64,000 nt of DNA, taken from the NCBI RefSeq assembly GCF_900114375.1, contig NZ_FOSV01000020.1, forward strand, positions 1 to 64,000, read 5' to 3'. This document shows positions 42,009-50,534 of the stretch, piece after piece. The DNA comes from Methylorubrum salsuginis (GTDB lineage Bacteria; Pseudomonadota; Alphaproteobacteria; Rhizobiales; Beijerinckiaceae). How positions within the stretch are numbered: position 1 is the stretch's first letter; every line of letters begins with the position of its first letter. Both the position numbers and the translations under genes were made by a program. The notes below the pieces were generated by a model, which did not search any database, was not told the DNA's origin, and saw only the letters and a list, made by a program, of their open reading frames with translations.

Positions 42009-44480
42009 ATGCGCGCGCTTCTCCGGGCGCCGGCCGCGATGCCGCTCGCCATCCTGGGCCTGACGCTGGCGGGCCTCGGCCTCGTCGGGCTGACGAGCGG
42101 CTACAGCCACTTCGTCATCGCGCTGGTGGCGCTGACGGTGCTGGCCGGCACCGGCCTCAACGTCCTCCTGGGCCTTGGCGGTCTGATCTCGTTCGGCCAT
42201 GCCGGGTTCTACGCGCTCGGCGCCTATGCCAGCGCGATCCTGACGCTCAAGGGGTTCAGCTTCTGGCTGGCGTTGCCCGCAGCCGCCGCCCTCTCGGCGC
42301 TGGTCGGCGCGGCGCTCGCGGTGCCGGCGATGCGGGTGCGCGGGCCCTATCTCGCGATGGTGACGATCGCCTTCGGCTTTCTCGTCGAGCACGCGCTGAT
42401 CGAGGGCGGCGAATTCACCGGCGGGCAGAACGGCCTCGTGGTCGCCACCGGCCCGAGCCTGTTCGGCGTGGCCCTCGGCGAGCGCGATCTCGCGATTCTC
42501 GCCGTGATCCTGGCGGGGTTGAGCCTCTACGGCTTCCACAGGCTGCGCCACGCCCGTCTCGGGCAGGCGCTTCGCGCCGTACGCGACGCGGACGTCGCCG
42601 CAGCGTCCCTCGGCTTCGATCCGGTGCGGGTGAAGACCGCGGCCTTCGCGATCTCGGCGGCCCTCACCGGGTTGGCTGGCGCGGTGCTGTCGCCGCTGAT
42701 GCTGTTCATCGCGCCGAGCTCGTTCCCGTTCACTCAGTCGATCCTGTTCGTGCTGGCGGTCGTCGTCGGTGGGGCCGGCACCGTGCTCGGGCCGCTGTTC
42801 GGGGCGCTGGTGACGGTGCTGCTGCCGGAAGCGCTCGCGGGGCTGGCCGAATACCGCCTGCTGTTCTTCGGCCTGACGACGCTGGTGGTGCTTTGGCTCG
42901 TGCCCGCCGGCCTCGTCGGCAGCCTTGCGCGCCTCCTGCCGCGGGGCGGCGGGGCGCGGCCCGACGCGGGGGCCGAGCCGCCGGACTTCCTGAACCGGAG
43001 CGAGGGCGAGGGGCTCGCGGTCGAGGGCCTCGGCATCGCCTTCGGCGGCATCCGCGCGGCGGAAGGGGTCGCGTTCGAAGCCCAGCCCGGCGCCGTCACT
43101 AGCGTGATCGGGCCCAACGGGGCGGGCAAGACCACCGTCCTCAACATGATCTCGGGCTTCTACCGGCCGAGTGCGGGCCGCATCCGCCTCGGGGATCGGG
43201 AGTTGGCCGGGCGGGCGGCCCATACCATCGCCCGCGCCGGCATCGCCCGCACCTACCAGACCACGCGGCTGTTCGGTTCGCTCAGCGTGATCGAGAACGT
43301 GACGCTGGCCCGCGCCCCGGGACGCCTGCTGCGCCGGGCGCAAACCGAAGACCGGCAGGACGCCGCGGCGTTGCTCGCCTTCGTCGGCTATGCCGGCCCC
43401 CTCGACCGTCCAGCCTCCGAACTGCCCCATGTCGACCGGCGCCTCGTCGAGATCGCCCGCGCGCTCGCCGGGGGCCCGCGCGTTCTCCTCCTCGACGAGC
43501 CCGCCGCCGGCCTGTCCCGCGCCGAGACCGACCGCCTCGGCACGCTGCTGCGGCGGATCGCGAGCCGCGGCATCGCCGTGATCCTCGTGGAGCACGACAT
43601 GCCGCTGGTGATGGGCCTGTCCGACCGCATCCTCGTCATGGATGCCGGCCGCCCCATCGCCCTCGGCACGCCCAGTGAGATCCGCCGGAACCCGGCCGTG
43701 CTGCGCGCCTATCTCGGCGCCGCCGAGACCCCGGCCCGGCCGCGCGCCGCCCCCTGGAGCGGCCCGGCCGACGCGGTGCTCGCCGCCCACGGCCTCACCG
43801 CCGGCTACGGCGCCGCGCCCGTGCTCGACGACGTGGCGCTGGCGGTGCGCCCCGGCGAGACCGTGGCGCTGCTGGGCTCGAACGGGGCCGGCAAGTCCAC
43901 GGCGATGCGCGCGCTCGCCGGGCTGCTGCGCCCGGTCGAGGGTTCGATCGTGCTAGCCGATCAGGCCATTGCGGCGCTGCCGGCGCACCGGATCGCCCGG
44001 CTCGGCCTCGCTTTGGTGCCGGAGGGGCGGCAGGTCTTCCCCGAACTCACCGTGGTCGAGAACATCCGCCTCGGCGCGTGGAGTCGGGGTGGCCGCGTCG
44101 ATCCGGCCGAGGTCGAGGCCCTGCTCGACCGGTTCCCGCGCCTGCGCGAGCGGGCCGGCAGCCGCGCCGGCCTGCTCTCGGGCGGCGAGCAGCAGATGCT
44201 CGCCATCGCCCGCGGGATGATGGCGCGCCCACGCATCCTACTCCTTGACGAGCCCTCGCTCGGGCTCGCCCCCGCGATCATCAACAGCCTCTACGCCACC
44301 GTCGCCGAACTGCGCGATGCCGGCACCACCATCCTGATCGTCGATCAGATGGCCGCACTCGCGCTGACCGTGGCGGATCGCGGCTACGTGCTGGAGCAGG
44401 GGCGCGTCGCCGCATCGGGCACCGCGGCCGAACTGAAGGCGGACGCCGCCCTGGAGGCGGCCTATCTCGGGGCGGCGTAA
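42009..44480 (+). CDS. Fused ABC importer: LivM permease + LivG ATPase + LivF ATPase
   Basis: An 823-residue chain joining three proteins normally separate. Residues about 1-310 are a LivM permease (LVALTVLAGTGLNVLLGLGGLISFGHAGF). Residues 335-575 form a LivG ATPase with Walker A GPNGAGKTT (368-376) and RVLLLDEPAAGLS. Residues 592-823 form a LivF ATPase with Walker A GSNGAGKST (623-631), signature LSGGEQQM and ILLLDEPSLGL. The first ATPase has SELPHVDRRLVEIAR in place of LSGGQ-type signature, which is unusual. Permease-LivG fusions are known; a continuous triple fusion is uncommon to my knowledge. Confidence 0.93.
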   Translation: MRALLRAPAAMPLAILGLTLAGLGLVGLTSGYSHFVIALVALTVLAGTGLNVLLGLGGLISFGHAGFYALGAYASAILTLKGFSFWLALPAAAALSALVGAALAVPAMRVRGPYLAMVTIAFGFLVEHALIEGGEFTGGQNGLVVATGPSLFGVALGERDLAILAVILAGLSLYGFHRLRHARLGQALRAVRDADVAAASLGFDPVRVKTAAFAISAALTGLAGAVLSPLMLFIAPSSFPFTQSILFVLAVVVGGAGTVLGPLFGALVTVLLPEALAGLAEYRLLFFGLTTLVVLWLVPAGLVGSLARLLPRGGGARPDAGAEPPDFLNRSEGEGLAVEGLGIAFGGIRAAEGVAFEAQPGAVTSVIGPNGAGKTTVLNMISGFYRPSAGRIRLGDRELAGRAAHTIARAGIARTYQTTRLFGSLSVIENVTLARAPGRLLRRAQTEDRQDAAALLAFVGYAGPLDRPASELPHVDRRLVEIARALAGGPRVLLLDEPAAGLSRAETDRLGTLLRRIASRGIAVILVEHDMPLVMGLSDRILVMDAGRPIALGTPSEIRRNPAVLRAYLGAAETPARPRAAPWSGPADAVLAAHGLTAGYGAAPVLDDVALAVRPGETVALLGSNGAGKSTAMRALAGLLRPVEGSIVLADQAIAALPAHRIARLGLALVPEGRQVFPELTVVENIRLGAWSRGGRVDPAEVEALLDRFPRLRERAGSRAGLLSGGEQQMLAIARGMMARPRILLLDEPSLGLAPAIINSLYATVAELRDAGTTILIVDQMAALALTVADRGYVLEQGRVAASGTAAELKADAALEAAYLGAA

Positions 44481-44513
44481 GCCCCCCTCCACCACAGGAC
44501 CGAGACCCAGACC

Positions 44514-45398
44514 GTGACCACATCCGCGCCGAGCCATGGCCGCTACGCCTATTCCGCCCTGCCGGACCGGCCGGTCTACGACTGGCCCGAGGGCAAGCGG
44601 CTCGCCGTCTACCTCGCGCTGAACTTCGAGACCTTCGATTTCGGCTCCGGCCTCGGCGCCGAGCTGGCGCCGGGCGGGCCGCAGCCGGACGTGCTGAACT
44701 ACGCGTGGCGCGACTGGGGCAACCGGGTCGGGGCGTGGCGCCTGCGCGACCTGCTCGACGCGTTGGGCCTGCCGGCCAGCATCCTCGTCAACAGCCGCAT
44801 CTATCGGGATTGCCCGGGCCTGATCGAGGCGTTCCGGGCGCGGGGCGACGAGATCGTCGGCCACGGGCGCACCAACGCCGAGCGCCAGGGCGACATGCCG
44901 GAAGAGGACGAGCGGGCGCTGATCGCCGAGGCGACCGCCGTGCTGACGCGGGAGGAGGGAAGGGCGCCCGCGGGCTGGCTCGGCCCCTGGATCTCGCAGT
45001 CGCGGGTCACGCCCGACCTGCTGGCGGAGGCCGGCTACCGCTACCTGCTCGACTGGTGCCACGACGACCAGCCGACATGGTTTTCGACCCGCGGCGGCGG
45101 GCGCATCCTGTCGCTGCCCTATCCGCAAGAGCTGAACGACATCCCGGCCGTCGTCGCCCGCAAGGACACGGGACGGGCCTTCGCCGAGGCCATCCTCGAC
45201 GGCTTCGAGGAGATGCTGGAGCAATCGCGCAAGGCGCCCCTCGTCATGGGCATCGCGCTCCATCCCTACATCGTCGGCCAGCCGCACCGCCTGCGCCCGC
45301 TGCGCCGGGTGCTGGAGCGGATCGCCGCGGAACGCGACACGGTCTGGCTCACCACCGCGGGCGCCATCGCGGCCCATGCCGCTCGGATCATGGAGTAG
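44514..45398 (+). CDS. Polysaccharide deacetylase/PuuE allantoinase-like hydrolase
   Basis: A 294-residue NodB-fold metal hydrolase, closer to the urate-pathway PuuE allantoinase/cyclic amidase branch than to chitin deacetylases: YDWPEGKRLAVYLALNFE, NYAWRDWGNRVGAWRLRDLLDALGLP, EIVGHGRTNAERQ and MGIALHPYIVGQPHR. Start is GTG. It has no signal peptide, so it acts on imported substrate. It sits between the importer and a gamma-glutamyltransferase-like gene (five-base gap), implying hydrolysis of a cyclic amide or N-acyl compound. Specific substrate unknown. Confidence 0.85.
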   Translation: MTTSAPSHGRYAYSALPDRPVYDWPEGKRLAVYLALNFETFDFGSGLGAELAPGGPQPDVLNYAWRDWGNRVGAWRLRDLLDALGLPASILVNSRIYRDCPGLIEAFRARGDEIVGHGRTNAERQGDMPEEDERALIAEATAVLTREEGRAPAGWLGPWISQSRVTPDLLAEAGYRYLLDWCHDDQPTWFSTRGGGRILSLPYPQELNDIPAVVARKDTGRAFAEAILDGFEEMLEQSRKAPLVMGIALHPYIVGQPHRLRPLRRVLERIAAERDTVWLTTAGAIAAHAARIME

Positions 45399-45403
45399 CC
45401 GCC

Positions 45404-47098
45404 ATGGATCGCCGCGAAGCCCATCGAGCGCCGGCCCCGTCGCGGCGCGCGCTTCTCCTGACCTCCGCGGCGGCCCTGGGGGCCTCGACCATGCCGACCT
45501 CTCTGTTCGCTGAAACCCGCGGGGCCCTCGCCCGGTCCGCCACCGGCATGGTGACGAGCCCGCACGAACTCGCCAGCGAGGCCGGACGGGAGGTGTTGCG
45601 GGCGGGCGGCAACGCCATCGAGGCGGCCATCGCCATCAACGCCACGCTCTGCGTCACCTATCCGCATTTCTGCGGTCTCGGCGGCGACGCCTTCATGATC
45701 GTCAGCGACCGCAACGGCGCCGCCTTCACCCTATCGGGCATCGGCCAGGCGGCGGCCAAGGTGGCGCAGGACGGCCGGCCGATCCCGACCCGCGGCCCCG
45801 GCTCGGCGATCACGGCGGCGGCCGCCGTCGATACCTGGGAGCAGGCCTTCACCTACAGCCAGCGGGCCTGGGGCGGGCGCCAATCGTGGAAGGGGTTGTT
45901 TCAGCGCGCTATCGCCTACGCGACCGACGGCTTCCCGATGACGCCGTCGCAGCGCTTCTGGACGAATTTCCGCGCCAACGAGATCGGCCACTGGCCCGAT
46001 GTCGTGCGCGCCTTCACCACCGACGGCCGCGTGCCAGATGTCGGCGAGACCGTCCGGCTGCCCGATCTCGCCCGCTCGCTCACGACGCTGGCCGAGAACG
46101 GCGGACGCGACTTCTACGAGGGCGAACTCGCCCGCCGGATCGCCCGCGGGCTGGAGCAGGCGGGCTCGCCGCTCACCGCGGACGACCTCACCCGCTGCCG
46201 GGCGCGCAACGAGAGTGCGTTGCGCGTGCCCTATCGCGGCGGCGAACTCGTCAGCCTGCGCCCGCCGACCCAAGGGGTGACCACCCTCGAAATCATGGGC
46301 ATCCTCGACCGCTTCGACGTGGCGTCGATTCCGGAAGGCAGCGCCGACTACTACCATCTCGTCGTCGAGGCGGTGAAACGCGCCTTCATCGACCGCAACC
46401 GCTTCATCGCCGACCCGGATTTTTCCGATGTTCCGGTCGATCGGCTGCTGTCGCCCGCTCATCTCGATGCCCAGGCCCGCGGCATCGACCGGACGAAGGC
46501 CGCGCCCTGGCCGCACGTGTTCCAGACCGGCGACACCGTCTTCATCGGCGCCGCCGACCGGGACGGGAACTGCGTCAGCCTCTTGCAGACGGTGTATTTC
46601 GACTGGGGCAGCGGGGTCGTGGCCGGCGACACCGGCATCCTCTGGCACAACCGCGGCGCGGCCTTCAGCGCCGATCCGGCCCACATCAACGCCGCCCGCC
46701 CCGGCAAGCGCCCGTTCCACACCCTCAATCCCGGCATGTATTTCGAGCAGGGCCGCCCAAGACTGCTCTACGGCACGCAAGGGGCGGACGGGCAGCCGCA
46801 GACGCTCGCGGCGGTGCTGACGCGCCTGATCGATTACCGCATGGACCCGCTGACCGCGCTGGCCCGGCCCCGCTTCCTCCTCGGAAAGACGTTTTCCGAC
46901 AGCCGCGACAGCCTCAAGCTCGAACTCGATGCCGGCGAGGCGGTGTTCACTGACCTCAGGGCGCGGGGGCACGAGATCAGCCCGATCCCGGCGCAGAGCC
47001 CGCTCGCCGGCCATCCGGGCGCGATCCGGATCGAGGACGACGGCGGCTTCGTCGGCGCCCACGATCCCCGCAGCGACGGCTTGGCGCTCGGCCTGTAA
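45404..47098 (+). CDS. Gamma-glutamyltransferase family protein
   Basis: A 564-residue N-terminal-nucleophile hydrolase. A twin-arginine type leader (SRRALLLTSAAALGAS) suggests export by Tat. GGNAIEAAIAINATLCVTYPHFCGLGGDAF is the GGT opening; self-cleavage should occur before Thr378 in GDTVFIGAADRDGN, although the usual TTH is replaced by TVF. LWHNRGAAFS and NPGMYFEQGRPRLLYGTQGADGQPQ follow. It could release glutamate from gamma-glutamyl amides or act on other acyl groups. It ends the importer operon. Confidence 0.88.
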   Translation: MDRREAHRAPAPSRRALLLTSAAALGASTMPTSLFAETRGALARSATGMVTSPHELASEAGREVLRAGGNAIEAAIAINATLCVTYPHFCGLGGDAFMIVSDRNGAAFTLSGIGQAAAKVAQDGRPIPTRGPGSAITAAAAVDTWEQAFTYSQRAWGGRQSWKGLFQRAIAYATDGFPMTPSQRFWTNFRANEIGHWPDVVRAFTTDGRVPDVGETVRLPDLARSLTTLAENGGRDFYEGELARRIARGLEQAGSPLTADDLTRCRARNESALRVPYRGGELVSLRPPTQGVTTLEIMGILDRFDVASIPEGSADYYHLVVEAVKRAFIDRNRFIADPDFSDVPVDRLLSPAHLDAQARGIDRTKAAPWPHVFQTGDTVFIGAADRDGNCVSLLQTVYFDWGSGVVAGDTGILWHNRGAAFSADPAHINAARPGKRPFHTLNPGMYFEQGRPRLLYGTQGADGQPQTLAAVLTRLIDYRMDPLTALARPRFLLGKTFSDSRDSLKLELDAGEAVFTDLRARGHEISPIPAQSPLAGHPGAIRIEDDGGFVGAHDPRSDGLALGL

Positions 47099-47595
47099 TA
47101 CCGAGCGGCACGGAAAAGGACCGATGGCCCTGTTCCGTGCGTCCGGCGGACGCCCGCCGCCCCGCCGTCGCGGGGGCAATCGGCGATGCGTCAGGATCAT
47201 CGCCGATCGGTACAGCGTCGGCGGATGGTGCCACGCGGTCGAGCCCCGCCGCAGCGCTCGATACGGGGGCGGATCGCAAGACTCACGCAGCGCAAAATCG
47301 CCGTCGCAGCCGCCTCCCAAAGCGAAGCTGCCTAAGTTTCAACATCTGTATCAAGTTTCCGACACATTTCGATCAGTCGGTCCCAATTTCGGTCAACAGA
47401 TCGCATGGCATGCGGCACGCTGCCGCTGACCAACACCAATCTTGTCTTCACAGACGCGTGTGAAGTCCCATTTCTTCGAAAAAAAATCGCAACCCTTTCG
47501 GCACCGCAGCAATTCCTGCCCCGTCGCACGGGTCGGCTCTCCGAGGAGGCACACCCCCGCTGAGCGACCCATTCCACACGCCGGGAGTTGGCCTC
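47099..47595. other. Intergenic region before the glucan-synthase operon
   Basis: 497 bases between the gamma-glutamyltransferase and the membrane-fusion gene. Open frames crossing it are continuations of shadow frames. The second half (about 47320-47480) is richer in A+T than neighbouring genes and probably holds the operon promoter; no clear operator is seen. Confidence 0.5.
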
Positions 47596-49320
47596 TTGTC
47601 CAAGCCTACCCTCACGTCCACGCCCGAGCACCGCCACGGCCGGCTCGTTCGCGTGTCGAGCGTCGGCCTTGCCTCGGTACTGGCGATCCTGATCGGCACC
47701 TCGGTGCTGCCGCCCCTCGTGGCGGACCAATCCGACCGCGCGGTGGTCAACGCCCCGGTCACGCTGATGACCGCGCCCATCGCGGGCGATATCGGCGCCA
47801 TCCCGGTTTCGGCCGGGGATGTGGTCGAGCGGGGCTCCCTCGTCGCCCGGATCGCCAACGACCGCCTCGACCGCTCCACGGCGATCCAGCTCGCCGGCCG
47901 CGTCTCCGAACTGCGGGAGCGGGCGCTCGCCGCCGAGAACAAGCGGCGCTCGAACGAGGCCTATCTCGCCGCCCTCGACCGGGCCATCCGGGACCAGTCC
48001 GGGCAGATGATCGAGGTGCTGCGCGCCCAGGTCGAGGAGCTGAAGGCCAAGATCGCCTCGGCCAGCGCCTCGGGCGAGGAGAAGCGGGTGCTGATGGAGC
48101 GCCAGGTCGGGATGGTCGCCCGCGACGTGGCGAGCCCCGACATGGTCAAGTCCACGACCCAGTCCTACAACGCCGCCGTCCAGGAGAAGAAAGCCGCCGA
48201 GGCCAAGCTCAGCCAGAAGACGGTGCAGCTCGACGGGCTGGGGCGCGGGCTGTTCCTCGGCGACGAGCTGCGCGGCCTCGCCGAGCTGTCGCAGAAGCAG
48301 ATGTCCATCACCTACGACACCCAGCGCCTCTCCATCGAGGAGAAGGAGCTGAAGGCCGCCATGGAGGACCAGCAGGCGCTGCTGACCCGCGAGAATGCGC
48401 GCCTCGACCGGCTCGCCGCCTCCGAGATCAAGGCCTCGGCCAAGGGCGTCGTCTTCAACGTCAACGCCACCACCGGGCGCCATGTGGGAGCGGGCGACAG
48501 CCTCGCCTCGGTGGTCGATTGCGAGCGCAGCTTCGTCGTCGCGATCTTCTCCTACCGTCAGGGCCAGAACCTGCAGGTCGGCAGCGCGGTGACGATCTCG
48601 GGCGAGCCGAACGGGCCGCGCCGGGGCATCGTGACGGAGATCCTGCCCAAGACCAGCGACACCGTCGACGCCACCTACGCCGTGCCGTTCCCGCAGACCG
48701 AGCGGCGCGAACTCTACGTGCTGGTCAAACCCGAACCCCTCGCCGCCGCCACGGCCGAGGGCGATCGGTCGGCGGGGAAGACGGCGGAGACCGCCTGCGG
48801 CGTCGGCCGCTGGGTGACGGTGACGCGCGAATCCGGCTGGGTGCCCTCGACCTCGGTCGTGTGGCGCGACCTAGAGGACGGCGCCGGCGGGCTCGCGACC
48901 AAGGTCGCCTCCGCGGCGCCCGACCTCGCCCGGAGCGTGGTCGATCGGGCGGGTTCGATGGCTGCCTCCACGGGCGACTTCCTGAAGCAGACCCTCAGCA
49001 CCGCCGGCTCGGACGTCGCCGGGCCGGCGCGAGCCGGCGGCGAAGCCGAGCAGACGGGACTCGGGACCGCGCCGAGAGCCGGGGCCGCCACTCCCGAGGC
49101 CGTTCCTCCGGAACAGGCTCCGACGAGCACCTCGGATGCCGGCGAGCCGAACGCGGCCGAACGGACGGGTTCGATCCGGACGCAGGACCCGGCGCCGCCT
49201 TCCGCCACCGCGCCGGGCCGCCGGATCGCGATGCCGCCGCTGCCCCCGGTCCGGCCCGACGCGCTGCGCGGGACGAGCCTCGACCGCCCCGCGCGTCCGG
49301 GTCGGGAGGCAAGCCGCTGA
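47596..49320 (+). CDS. Membrane fusion (HlyD-like) protein of a glucan-synthase operon
   Basis: A 574-residue protein with one N-terminal membrane helix (about 22-44), a lipoyl half (APIAGDIGAIPVSAGDVVERG), a long coiled-coil hairpin (about 95-280) and the second lipoyl/beta part (IKASAKGVVFNVNATTGRHVGAGD). From about 440 a low-complexity Ala/Pro-rich tail follows, unlike standard HlyD. Start is TTG after GGGAG. It is coupled to the next two genes. BgsB of rhizobial mixed-linkage beta-glucan operons and Alg44-type proteins are the closest functional analogues; it probably bridges synthase and cell envelope. Confidence 0.85.
   Translation: MSKPTLTSTPEHRHGRLVRVSSVGLASVLAILIGTSVLPPLVADQSDRAVVNAPVTLMTAPIAGDIGAIPVSAGDVVERGSLVARIANDRLDRSTAIQLAGRVSELRERALAAENKRRSNEAYLAALDRAIRDQSGQMIEVLRAQVEELKAKIASASASGEEKRVLMERQVGMVARDVASPDMVKSTTQSYNAAVQEKKAAEAKLSQKTVQLDGLGRGLFLGDELRGLAELSQKQMSITYDTQRLSIEEKELKAAMEDQQALLTRENARLDRLAASEIKASAKGVVFNVNATTGRHVGAGDSLASVVDCERSFVVAIFSYRQGQNLQVGSAVTISGEPNGPRRGIVTEILPKTSDTVDATYAVPFPQTERRELYVLVKPEPLAAATAEGDRSAGKTAETACGVGRWVTVTRESGWVPSTSVVWRDLEDGAGGLATKVASAAPDLARSVVDRAGSMAASTGDFLKQTLSTAGSDVAGPARAGGEAEQTGLGTAPRAGAATPEAVPPEQAPTSTSDAGEPNAAERTGSIRTQDPAPPSATAPGRRIAMPPLPPVRPDALRGTSLDRPARPGREASR
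49304..49319 (+). promoter_or_regulatory. Ribosome binding site and CTG start of the middle gene
   Basis: GGGAGG at 49304-49309 lies seven bases before CTG 49317, which overlaps the upstream TGA (CTGA). There is no ATG, GTG or TTG in this frame between here and far upstream, and the first ATG (49347) would cut the signal peptide to 13 residues. The sequence thus points to initiation at CTG. Confidence 0.55.
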
Positions 49321-50534
49321 GGGCCGCCCTCGCCGCGCTCGGCCTGATGCTCGGCTTGTCCGTCCCCACGCGGGCGGCGGACGATCTCGGGCCCGGCCTG
49401 TGCCGCGCCCTGTCCGCCGCCGTCGAGAGGACGGCGCCGGGTGGGGAACCGGTCTTCCTCGCGAGCTACGGGCCGGGGCCCGGCGAACGGGAGGTGCCGC
49501 TGCCGCTGCGCAGCACCGCCTTCGCCTACGACAACGCGCTGGCCGCCACCGCGCTCACCGCCTGCGGCGACCTCCGTCGCGCCCGGCAGATCGGCGAAGC
49601 GTTTCTCGTCGCGATCGCCCACGACCGGACCTTCACCGACGGCCGGGTGCGCAACGCCTACCGCGCCGGCCCGGTGCGCGACCGGCCGGTCCTGCTGCCG
49701 GGCTGGTGGGACGCCGCCGCCAAGCGCTGGTCCGAGGACCGCTATCAGGACGGCACGGCGACCGGCAACGTCGCCTGGGTCGGCCTCGCGCTCGTCACCC
49801 TGCGCGACGCGACCGGCGACGCGCGCTTCGGCGCCGGGGCCGCCCGGCTCGCCGGCTGGATCCGAGCGCGCACCGCGCGCAGCGGCGCTCCCGGCTTCAC
49901 CGGCGGACTCGACGGCTACGACCCGGAACAGGTGCCGCTGACCTGGGCCTCGACCGAGCACAACCTCGACATCGTCGCCCTCGGCAACCGCCTCGGCACG
50001 CAAGCCGACCGGGCGATGGCGGCCTCGGCCCGCGGCTTCCTCGACGCCGCCTTCGACGGCCGGGCCGGCTGCTTCCGGATGGGGACGGATCCGCAAGGGA
50101 CGATGCGGGGGATCGAGGCGCTGGCGCTCGACACGCAGTTCTGGCCCCTCCTCGGCGTCGCCGATCCGCCCCAGGCTTGGCGCCGGGCGCTCGCTTGCGC
50201 GAATGCGCGGCTGCGCGTGCCGGGCGGCTTCGACTTCAACGACGACCGCGACGGCCTCTGGGTCGAGGGCACGGCGCAGGCGGCGCTGACCTATCGCTGG
50301 GTCAAGGACGAGGCCGCGGCACGACCGCTCCTGGCGACGCTCGCCGGCCAGCGGGCGCCCTCGGGCTGGCTCTACGCCACCCGCGAGGCCCGGGTGACCA
50401 CCGGCCTGCGGATCGGCCCGGCGAGCACGCAGGACGACTTCTTCTACTTCCGCCGCCCGCATCTCGGGGCGACCGCCTGGGGGGCGCTCGCGGCGCTCGG
50501 CCACAACCCCTTCACCGGAGCCGGCTTGCGATGA
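49317..50534 (+). CDS. Secreted alpha/alpha-barrel glycoside hydrolase-like protein
   Basis: About 405 residues. From the CTG start it has a full signal peptide (LAALGLMLGLSVPTRAADD). Repeated helical motifs, YDNALAATALTACGD, TGNVAWVGLALVTL, WASTEHNLDIVALG, ALDTQFWPLLG and VEGTAQAALTYRW, indicate an (alpha/alpha)6 barrel like GH8 or related hydrolases and lyases. I cannot name the family. It sits between the fusion protein and the synthase with four-base overlaps on both sides, as cellulases do in cellulose operons, so it probably trims or helps export the glucan. Confidence 0.8.
   Translation: MRAALAALGLMLGLSVPTRAADDLGPGLCRALSAAVERTAPGGEPVFLASYGPGPGEREVPLPLRSTAFAYDNALAATALTACGDLRRARQIGEAFLVAIAHDRTFTDGRVRNAYRAGPVRDRPVLLPGWWDAAAKRWSEDRYQDGTATGNVAWVGLALVTLRDATGDARFGAGAARLAGWIRARTARSGAPGFTGGLDGYDPEQVPLTWASTEHNLDIVALGNRLGTQADRAMAASARGFLDAAFDGRAGCFRMGTDPQGTMRGIEALALDTQFWPLLGVADPPQAWRRALACANARLRVPGGFDFNDDRDGLWVEGTAQAALTYRWVKDEAAARPLLATLAGQRAPSGWLYATREARVTTGLRIGPASTQDDFFYFRRPHLGATAWGALAALGHNPFTGAGLR

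Noticed and set aside
41868-43790. 640-residue minus-strand open frame
   Set aside because: Shadow of the fused ABC importer gene; composition is typical of antisense frames in GC-rich DNA.
47124-47429. Extra small gene between the gamma-glutamyltransferase and fusion-protein genes
   Set aside because: The frame is Arg/Pro-rich low-complexity at first and lacks a ribosome site or conserved segment.
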